A stretch of DNA of 6,191 nucleotides, taken from the NCBI GenBank assembly GCA_036522155.1, contig DATDGI010000347.1, positions 1-6,191 on the forward strand, written 5' to 3'. Source of the stretch: UBA9676 sp036522155. GTDB taxonomy: Bacteria; Actinomycetota; Actinomycetes; Streptosporangiales; Streptosporangiaceae. Position 1 is the stretch's first letter. The number at the start of each line of letters is the position of its first letter. The notes under the pieces were generated by a model. It had not been told where the DNA came from. It was given only the letters and a program-made list of their open reading frames with translations, and did not search any database. The position numbers were made by a program, and so were the translations under genes. This document shows, piece after piece, positions 1 through 4,715 of this stretch.

Positions 1-89
1 GCCGCCGTGATCAGCTCGAGCGTGACCTTCTTGACGTCCTCGTCGACGTGCTCCGCGAGCACCAGGATCTCAGCCATCACAGTGTCCAT
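1..89 (-). CDS. etfA: Electron transfer flavoprotein alpha subunit, N-terminal fragment
   Basis: Only the first 29 codons are in the window; the gene continues past position 1. The visible protein starts MDTVMAEILVLAEHVDEDVK, which fits the usual actinobacterial EtfA start (MAE-[IV]-LVL-x-[DE]-HV followed by a K-K-x-[ST]-x-EL-type helix). EtfA carries the FAD-binding C-terminal domain, which is outside the window, and forms a heterodimer with EtfB. Two in-frame ATGs exist, at 89 and 77. I chose 89 because GAGGGG lies 7 bases before it, while nothing like a ribosome binding site precedes 77. The family pattern begins at MAE, so 77 remains possible. The gene starts 11 bases after the etfB stop, so the two are almost certainly co-transcribed and translationally coupled. 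The call rests on a short stretch plus the etfB neighbour. Confidence 0.88.
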   Translation of the reverse strand, partial: MDTVMAEILVLAEHVDEDVKKVTLELITA

Positions 90-96
90 TTCCCGG

Positions 97-102
97 CCCC
101 TC
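97..102 (-). promoter_or_regulatory. Ribosome binding site of etfA overlapping the etfB stop
   Basis: Minus-strand GAGGGG lies 7 bases before the ATG at 89 and shares its first two bases with the TGA stop of etfB (101-103). This supports the upstream of the two possible etfA starts and suggests translational coupling between EtfB and EtfA. Confidence 0.6.
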
Positions 103-880
103 AGATGAACTTCCGCGCGGCGAGGAACTCGGCGACCTTGACGCCGCCGTCTGCCTCGTCCTTGACGATGGTGCCCGCTTCGCGCGGCGGGCGCCGGGCG
201 AAGTCGACCCCCTCGGTGCTCGCGCCGGCCGCGCCGACCAGCGCGGCGTCGATGCCCGCGTCGGCCAGGCTCATCGTCTGCACCGGCTTCTTCTTGGCCG
301 CCATGATGCCCTTGAACGACGGGTAGCGCGGCTCGTTGATCTTCTCGACCACGCTGACGACGGCCGGCAGGCTGCCCTCGACCTTGTCGTAGCCGTAGTC
401 GGTCTGCCGCTGGATCGTGATGGCGCCGCCGTCGATCTCCACCTTGCTGGCGAGGGAGAGCTGAGCGACGCCGAGGCGCTCGGCCAGCATCGCGGCGAGC
501 ATGCCCATCCGGGCGTCGGTCGACTCCGAGCCGAGGATGACCAGGTCGAACCCGGTCCTGCGGAGCACGGTGGCCAGCGCGAGCGACGTGGCCAGCGCGT
601 CGGAGCCGGCCAGCGCGTCGTCGACCAGGTGCACGGCCTTGTCGGCGCCCATGGACAGCGCCTTGCGGATCGACTCACTGGCCATCTCCGGGCCCATGGA
701 CAAGATCGTGACCTCGCCCCCGTGCGCTTCGGCCAGCCGGAGCCCTTCCTCGATCGCGTACTCGTCGAGCTCGTTGATGACCCCGTCCACCGCGGCCCGG
801 TCCAGCCGCGAGTCCTCCGCTCGCAGCGTGCGTTCCGCCCAGGTGTCGGGAACCTGCTTCACGCAGACGACGATGTTCAT
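101..880 (-). CDS. etfB: Electron transfer flavoprotein beta subunit
   Basis: A 259-residue protein of normal EtfB length. It pairs with EtfA to form the soluble flavoprotein that takes electrons from acyl-CoA and related dehydrogenases and passes them to ETF:quinone oxidoreductase. Visible family marks are the N-terminal CVKQVPD (residues 6-12), NELDEYAIEEGLRL (37-50, the usual N-x-x-DxYAIEEAL helix), the nucleotide-binding loop LGSESTDARMGM (116-127), the ETF-beta signature around QTDYGYDKVEGSLPAVVSV (159-177), and EPRYPSFKGIMAAKKK (183-198). The open frame extends 16 codons further upstream to 928, but homology begins at MNIVVCVKQVPD. A strong AGGAGGT at 893-899 lies 12 bases before the ATG at 880, so 880 is the start. 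etfA follows 11 bases after the stop. The gap to folD is 144 bases, so etfBA may have its own promoter, though I could not identify a convincing one. Confidence 0.96.
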   Translation of the reverse strand: MNIVVCVKQVPDTWAERTLRAEDSRLDRAAVDGVINELDEYAIEEGLRLAEAHGGEVTILSMGPEMASESIRKALSMGADKAVHLVDDALAGSDALATSLALATVLRRTGFDLVILGSESTDARMGMLAAMLAERLGVAQLSLASKVEIDGGAITIQRQTDYGYDKVEGSLPAVVSVVEKINEPRYPSFKGIMAAKKKPVQTMSLADAGIDAALVGAAGASTEGVDFARRPPREAGTIVKDEADGGVKVAEFLAARKFI

Positions 881-892
881 GACCTGCGGCCG

Positions 893-899
893 ACCTCCT
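893..899 (-). promoter_or_regulatory. Shine-Dalgarno sequence of etfB
   Basis: Minus-strand AGGAGGT is a full anti-16S match, 12 bases before the ATG at 880. The spacing is slightly long, but the element fixes the etfB start at 880 and argues against the longer frame starting at 928, because the site would then lie inside the coding sequence. Confidence 0.65.
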
Positions 900-1024
900 G
901 CTCTGTCCGCTTGCGCCGCTGCCGTCATCGGCGGGCACGCTACACACTGCCAAACGTGGCCGCCCGCAACGGCCCCGGGGTGTCTCTACCCTCCCGCCGG
1001 GCGGCCCATCCAGTATGTTACTTG

Positions 1025-1891
1025 CTAGTAGCTAGTCGCCAGCCCGGCCTGCTGCTCCGCCGCGTCCACCACGTTGGCCAGCAGCATGGCCCGGGTCATC
1101 GGGCCCACCCCACCCGGCACCGGGGCCAGGTAGCCAGCCACCCCGGCCACCTCCGGCGCCACGTCGCCGATCAGCCCGGCGTCGGTCCGGGTGATGCCCA
1201 CATCCACCACCGCGGCACCGGGCCGCACCATGTCCGCGGTCAGCAGGCCAGGCCGGCCCGCGGCCACCACCACGATGTCGGCGCGGCGGGTATGCGCCGC
1301 CAGGTCGCGGGTGCCGGTGTGGCACAGCGTCACGGTCGCGTTCTCACTGCGCCGGGTGAGCAGCAGGCCGAGCGCCCGGCCGACGGTGATGCCGCGCCCG
1401 ATCACCGTCACCTCCGCGCCCGCGATCGGCACCCCGAACCGGCGCAGCAGGGCCACGATGCCGCGCGGCGTGGCCGGCAGCGGGCCCGGCTCACCCAGCA
1501 CCAGCCGTCCCAGGCTGACCGGATGCAGGCCATCGGCGTCCTTGGCCGGGACCATCCGCTCCAGCACCGCGGCCGCGTCCAGCCCGGCCGGCAGCGGCAG
1601 CTGCACGATGTATCCGGTGCAGGCCGGGTCGGCGTTCAGTTCGTCGACCACCGCCTCGACCTGCTGCTGGGTCGCGCCGGCCGGCAGATCCCGGCGGATG
1701 CTGGCGATCCCCACCTGGGCCGAGTCCCGGTGCTTGCCCGCCACATAGGCCCTGCTGCCGGGGTCGTCGCCGACCAGCACGGTACCCAGGCCCGGCACCA
1801 GGCCCGCTGCCGCCAGCGCGGCCACCCGGGCGGTCAGTTCCGCCTTGATCCCGGCCGCGGTCGCCTTACCGTCCAGGATCACAGCGGTCAT
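1025..1891 (-). CDS. folD: Bifunctional methylenetetrahydrofolate dehydrogenase / methenyltetrahydrofolate cyclohydrolase
   Basis: A 288-residue protein of standard FolD length. It is a cytosolic enzyme that oxidises 5,10-methylene-THF with NADP and hydrolyses the product to 10-formyl-THF, the formyl donor used by PurH and PurN. The catalytic set is intact: Y49 and K53 in AYVAGK, Q97 in VQLPLP, and D120 in the KDADG loop, matching E. coli Y50, K54, Q98 and D121. The Rossmann-fold loop is VIGRGITVGR (163-172), with the G-R-G form common in actinobacteria. The C-terminal signature PVPGGVGPMT (257-266) is complete. The ATG at 1891 gives the expected MTAVILDGKATAA start. No in-frame ATG or GTG lies further upstream before a stop, and no Shine-Dalgarno sequence is visible before it. 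In many actinomycetes folD follows purH; here a GGDEF-EAL gene and IS remnants lie between them. Confidence 0.97.
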   Translation of the reverse strand: MTAVILDGKATAAGIKAELTARVAALAAAGLVPGLGTVLVGDDPGSRAYVAGKHRDSAQVGIASIRRDLPAGATQQQVEAVVDELNADPACTGYIVQLPLPAGLDAAAVLERMVPAKDADGLHPVSLGRLVLGEPGPLPATPRGIVALLRRFGVPIAGAEVTVIGRGITVGRALGLLLTRRSENATVTLCHTGTRDLAAHTRRADIVVVAAGRPGLLTADMVRPGAAVVDVGITRTDAGLIGDVAPEVAGVAGYLAPVPGGVGPMTRAMLLANVVDAAEQQAGLATSY

Positions 1892-1918
1892 GGGCGGCCG
1901 GCCGGGGCTGTCACCGGG

Positions 1919-1991
1919 ATGATCATGGAATCCCTCTCGGGTTGTCGGTGGAGGTCGTGGGGGGTCGTCAGACGAGGGCGTCCATGATCAT
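1919..1991. repeat. Long imperfect inverted repeat upstream of folD
   Basis: The left arm, atgatcatgga at 1919-1929, is the exact reverse complement of tccatgatcat at 1981-1991 (11 of 11). After a 2x2 mismatch, ccctc (1932-1936) pairs with gaggg (1974-1978), giving 16 paired bases around a 37-base loop. Each outer arm also holds the 8-bp palindrome atgatcat. The right arm covers the start codon of the transposase remnant (1984) and the stop codon of the GGDEF-EAL gene (1988-1990). The gaggg of the inner stem would be the ribosome binding site of the transposase. It could be a structure that sequesters the transposase start, part of an IS end, or a 3' stem for the minus-strand transcript. There is no U-tract, so it is not a classic terminator. 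The pairing is certain; the role is not known. Confidence 0.5.
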
Positions 1992-2085
1992 TGTGTGGAC
2001 GAACGACATAGGCACCCGCGCGACCGCACTCTACGTGAGAACCGATGACCCGCTGAAGCAGCGCCCCAGACCTGGCGCGTGCTGA
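1984..2085 (+). pseudogene. IS982-like transposase, N-terminal remnant
   Basis: A plus-strand frame of 33 codons opens with ATG at 1984, preceded by GAGGG 5 bases upstream. It includes the run ATALYVRTDD (residues 13-22) followed by PLKQRP. As I remember them, actinobacterial IS982-family DDE transposases begin this way, with [LA]TALYV[KR]-x-DD-x-L about 10-15 residues from the start. The frame then stops at TGA (2083-2085). If one C is dropped from the CCCC run at 2064-2067, reading continues LKQRPDLA, which fits the family better (PxLAPWRP), so a 1-base frameshift is likely. Homology is lost soon after about 2080. The fragment lies antisense to the 3' end of the GGDEF-EAL frame. The matching C-terminal piece is at 4575-4691. 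The family name is from memory. Confidence 0.62.
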
Positions 2086-4549
2086 GCCTCACCGGCCGCC
2101 TGACCGGCAGCCGTCGGCGGCAGGTTAAGGCTCTCTCACCTGGGCGTGTCCCTGCCGCTACGGTGTTGGACGCTGCTAGTTCCGGCCGAGACGGTTTCGC
2201 GGACCCGGCGGGCTTGAACGTGAGCAGGTTGGCTGGCTTGGGCGTGCTGATGTAATACCCCTGGCCGAGGTCGCAGCCGAGGCTGGACAGCAGTTCCAGG
2301 GTGGCGGCGTCCTCGATTCCTTCGGCCACGATACGCAGGCCGAGCGCGTGACCGAGGTCGATGGTCGCCTGGACGAGGTCGAGGGCGCGGCCGCGGTCGC
2401 GGCCAGTGAGCCCGGCGATGAAGGCCCGGTCCAGTTTGAGTTCCTTGACCGCCAGGTTGCTGAGGTGCGCGAGTGAAGTGAAGCCGGCGCCGAAGTCGTC
2501 GATCGACACCACGATGCCAAGATTCCGGAGTTCCTGGATCACACTCTGGGATCGATCAAAGTTCGTGATGGCGGTGGTCTCGGTGATCTCCAGAACGAGG
2601 GCTTCGGTGGGCACCTGATGACTCTCGAGGAGGTCGCGGACGAGCGTCGTGAACCTGGGGTCGAGCAGGTTCACCGGTGAAATGTTGGCTGAGACCGACA
2701 GGTGTATGCCGGCGCGGCGCCAGGCAGCGCACTGCGCGAGGGAGTCGGTAAGGACGAAGGTCGTGATCGATCCCATGAGGCCGGCTTCTTCGGCGAGCGG
2801 CAGGAATTCCAGGGGTGGGACGATACCGAGCCGGGGATGCGCCCAGCGGAGCAGGCTCTCCACGGCGACGATCTCGCCGGTTCGCAGATCAAGCTGTGGC
2901 TGGTAGTACAGGACGAACTGACGTTCGTCGATCGCCGTGCGCAATTCGTCCAGCAGCACCAGCCGGTTCGCGGTCTTGTCGAGGTCGGCGTGGTAGGTCG
3001 CGAAGGGGGCGCCGGACAGCTTGGCCCGGTACATCGCGACGTCGGCGCACCACAGGAGGCCCGCCGGGTCGGTGGCGTCGGTTGGCGCGACCGCGATGCC
3101 GATGCTCGCGTCGATGTGGACCCGCACCGTATCAATCACGAAGGGCTCGGCCAGCCCGTCCGTCAGCCGCTCGGCCACCGTGGTGGCGTAGTCCGCGTCC
3201 GCGTCCACAAGTACGACGACGAACTCGTCACCCCCGAGCCGGACCAGCAGGTCGTCGTTGCGCACGCAGGCGGACAGGCGCGGGCCCAGCTGCTTGAGGA
3301 GCTTGTCGCCGACGCAGTGGCCGAAGGTGTCGTTGACCTCCTTGAAACGGTCGAGGTCGATGAAGAGGAAGGCGATGGTCCGGGGCCGGTCCGCCGCCTC
3401 GTATTCGGCGAAGAACGAATCGAGCGTGGTGTTGAGATAGCGGCGGTTGCCAAGGCCGGTGAGCTCATCGGTGACGGACTGCCGGCGGCGCTCCTGGCTC
3501 AGGGACCTCAGCCCGCGCACGGACACCGCGAGCCGGATGCCGGCCAGCAGGAGGGCAGCGGTCGCGAGCCCGAGGGCGAGCCGGCTCGTTCCACGCAGAT
3601 TCCCGACGAAGAGGACGGCCAGCGCGCACGCCGCGCTGACCCCTGGAATGATGAACGACGCTGGCTTCTGAACCGCCTGCAGGCTGGCCGCCCGCGGCCG
3701 CAACCACACGGACATCGACAGCGCCAGCAACGACGTCGGCCAGGCGATCGCGTTGAGAATGAAACCTACCCGGGACGCCCCAAATGACGCCCCGAACAGG
3801 TTGGCGGTGTCACCCACGGCGTTGATGGCGAGCCCGGTGGCCATCAGGAGCCACGGCGCCTTCCGCCTGCCGGGCATCACCGCCGACCCACCCATGATCA
3901 GGCTGAGCAGCAGCACGTCCCCGATCGGATAGGCGAGGTTGGTCGCCGTCGCGGCGGGATCGCCGCCAGTCAGCTGAAGGACCCTGGCGAACACGAACGC
4001 CGCACACACCGATGCGGTGCCCACGCTCGCGACGGCACCGTCCAGCCAGCTCGGAGTGGCGAGCCGCCTGGTATCCCCCCGGATGAAGATCACAGCTGCC
4101 ACATAGGCGAGCGGGTAGAAGCCGAGGTAGAAAACGTCCGCGAGCGAGGGCGCCGGCGGCGTGACGCCTCCCTGTGACTCCACGGCCAGCACAAGGTCGC
4201 CCAGCGCCCACGAGGTGATGGCGAGGCCCAGCGTCAGTGCCACCGCTCGCCCCGGCCGCCGGGCCACCCCACGGGCGAGGCACAGGGCCCCGGCCACCAG
4301 CTCAAAACCGGCCGGCGCCCAGCCGGTGACAAGCAGGGAATTCCCGCTTCGACCCCGGACGGTCAAGAACGCGAGGTAACCCACCAAAAGGACGCCCATG
4401 AACATGTACGTGGCCCACAGGACGGTCCTGGCGCGATCACCCGCCCGTCGTGCGCGATGGAGCCGCCCCAGCCCGCCTGGTTTGCCCCCATCGGGCCCGG
4501 CAATGACAGCACCCCGAAGTAGATTCCGTTCAGCCCCCATTAGACTCAT
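1988..4549 (-). CDS. Membrane-anchored bifunctional diguanylate cyclase/phosphodiesterase (GGDEF-EAL)
   Basis: An 853-residue protein counted from the outermost ATG. It should both make and degrade cyclic di-GMP at the membrane. Residues ~43-345 hold roughly ten hydrophobic segments (first ~43-63, last ~324-343), probably a sensory input domain with no family I can name. GGDEF domain ~355-525: SVTDELTGLGNRR (358-370), the active motif GGDEF (439-443), and an RxxD product-inhibition site (R430-D433) five residues before it. EAL domain ~535-775: Q550, E564-S-L566 (ESL in place of EAL), N622, E654, D684-D685, K705, E743 and Q763 are all present, so hydrolysis looks intact. Residues ~785-853 are Arg/Ser-rich, unlike either domain, and look like read-through into IS-derived DNA. 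The start may be the ATG at 4540 (leaderless; see the promoter). GC in lines counted by hand (53, 63, 67%) is lower than in folD and purH lines (77, 70%), which suggests acquisition. Confidence 0.93.
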   Translation of the reverse strand: MSLMGAERNLLRGAVIAGPDGGKPGGLGRLHRARRAGDRARTVLWATYMFMGVLLVGYLAFLTVRGRSGNSLLVTGWAPAGFELVAGALCLARGVARRPGRAVALTLGLAITSWALGDLVLAVESQGGVTPPAPSLADVFYLGFYPLAYVAAVIFIRGDTRRLATPSWLDGAVASVGTASVCAAFVFARVLQLTGGDPAATATNLAYPIGDVLLLSLIMGGSAVMPGRRKAPWLLMATGLAINAVGDTANLFGASFGASRVGFILNAIAWPTSLLALSMSVWLRPRAASLQAVQKPASFIIPGVSAACALAVLFVGNLRGTSRLALGLATAALLLAGIRLAVSVRGLRSLSQERRRQSVTDELTGLGNRRYLNTTLDSFFAEYEAADRPRTIAFLFIDLDRFKEVNDTFGHCVGDKLLKQLGPRLSACVRNDDLLVRLGGDEFVVVLVDADADYATTVAERLTDGLAEPFVIDTVRVHIDASIGIAVAPTDATDPAGLLWCADVAMYRAKLSGAPFATYHADLDKTANRLVLLDELRTAIDERQFVLYYQPQLDLRTGEIVAVESLLRWAHPRLGIVPPLEFLPLAEEAGLMGSITTFVLTDSLAQCAAWRRAGIHLSVSANISPVNLLDPRFTTLVRDLLESHQVPTEALVLEITETTAITNFDRSQSVIQELRNLGIVVSIDDFGAGFTSLAHLSNLAVKELKLDRAFIAGLTGRDRGRALDLVQATIDLGHALGLRIVAEGIEDAATLELLSSLGCDLGQGYYISTPKPANLLTFKPAGSAKPSRPELAASNTVAAGTRPGERALTCRRRLPVRRPVRLSTRQVWGAASAGHRFSRRVRSRGCLCRSSTQ

Positions 4550-4576
4550 AGTAGGCGATCAGTGACAATTTGTCAC
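4548..4576 (-). promoter_or_regulatory. Candidate promoter of the GGDEF-EAL gene
   Basis: On the minus strand a -35 box GTGACA (4576-4571, 5 of 6 to TTGACA) is followed by exactly 17 bases and then the -10 box TACTAT (4553-4548, 4 of 6 to TATAAT and a full TAnnnT). The predicted transcript start is about 4541, one base before the ATG at 4540. This implies a leaderless or near-leaderless mRNA, common in actinomycetes, and rules out the ATG at 4549, which overlaps the -10 box. Neither ATG has a Shine-Dalgarno sequence, which agrees with this. Confidence 0.5.
4562..4576. promoter_or_regulatory. Perfect 15-bp palindromic operator, BldD-box-like
   Basis: The sequence GTGACAA-T-TTGTCAC is a perfect 7+1+7 palindrome. 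With a 1-base centre it cannot form a hairpin, so it is more likely a site for a dimeric repressor. It covers the -35 box and half the spacer of the candidate promoter. Compared with the published BldD box nTnACnC(A/T)GnGTnAn, it fits 7 of 9 specified positions; only the central C and G are replaced by A and T. BldD dimerises around tetrameric c-di-GMP and represses several c-di-GMP enzyme genes in Streptomyces. The palindrome is seen directly; the regulator is an inference, and a TetR- or GntR-type repressor is the main alternative. Confidence 0.6.
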
Positions 4577-4691
4577 CGGCCATGTAAGCTTGCGGATCAG
4601 CCAGCGCATCCTCGTCCTGACCGCCGCGATCCGGCACAACCACGCCACGAGCCAGCCGATCCCACGCTCCCTGATCGCCTCCGGCCACTGA
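4575..4691 (+). pseudogene. IS982-like transposase, C-terminal remnant
   Basis: The plus-strand frame ending at TGA 4689-4691 reads TGHVSLRISQRILVLTAAIR, then HNHATSQPIPRSLIASGH. Actinobacterial IS982-family transposases end, as I remember, with V-x-[VL]-R-[VI]-x-QRIL-x-[LM]-TAAIWHN, a G/A-P-[VI]-x-RSL-[IT]-AYDH tail and the stop. The match runs through the whole tail, with W to R at AIRHN and YD to SG before the final H, which suggests decay. The frame closes upstream with TGA at 4563-4565, inside the palindrome, and similarity fades near 4575, so the junction with the foreign segment lies about there. No start codon or catalytic residues remain. It is too short to function and is the partner of the N-terminal piece at 1984. 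Confidence 0.68.
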
Positions 4692-4715
4692 CATCGACGT
4701 AACTCAGCTAGCTCA

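Larger units (their letters stand above)
1984..4691. mobile_element. IS982-like element with its transposase core replaced by a GGDEF-EAL gene
   Basis: The two transposase remnants (1984-2085 and ~4575-4691, both plus strand) are in the order and orientation expected for one element. The ~200 central codons, including the DDE catalytic core, are missing. In their place is the 2.5-kb GGDEF-EAL gene on the opposite strand. The coordinates given are the minimum, from the transposase start codon to its stop codon. True ends must lie in 1892-1983 and 4692-4715, because folD and purH are intact. A weak candidate end pair beginning AC is at 1913-1928 and 4685-4700. No target duplication was found at those ends. 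The element cannot move by itself; movement in trans is possible only if its ends are still intact. The alternative is independent insertion of the gene into an already decayed IS. Confidence 0.55.

Noticed and set aside
881..928. 16-residue N-terminal extension of EtfB
   Set aside because: The family starts at MNIVVCVKQVPD, and the strong AGGAGGT at 893-899 would lie inside the extension.
881..1024. Promoter or terminator between folD and etfB
   Set aside because: I found TAnnnT-like boxes (such as TAGCGT on the minus strand) but no -35 box at proper spacing and no stem with a T-run, so none is called.
629..1987. 452-codon plus-strand open frame
   Set aside because: It lies opposite folD and etfB and runs through their intergenic gap. 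Its product is a His/Arg/Gly/Pro-rich shadow with no domain, as expected from high-GC antisense frames.
2085..2124. Possible terminator or small tandem repeat (two 12-bp units, 10 of 12 identical, at 2085-2108, next to a GC-rich imperfect stem)
   Set aside because: It lies inside the open GGDEF-EAL frame, the stem is poorly paired and there is no T-tract; the repeat is too short to distinguish from GC-rich chance similarity.
2702..3787. 361-codon plus-strand open frame
   Set aside because: Antisense to the well-supported GGDEF-EAL domains; its composition is typical of a shadow frame.
4704..4715. agctagct palindrome just after the purH stop as an IS end or attachment site
   Set aside because: No inverted or direct partner was found in the folD upstream region; an 8-bp palindrome alone is weak.
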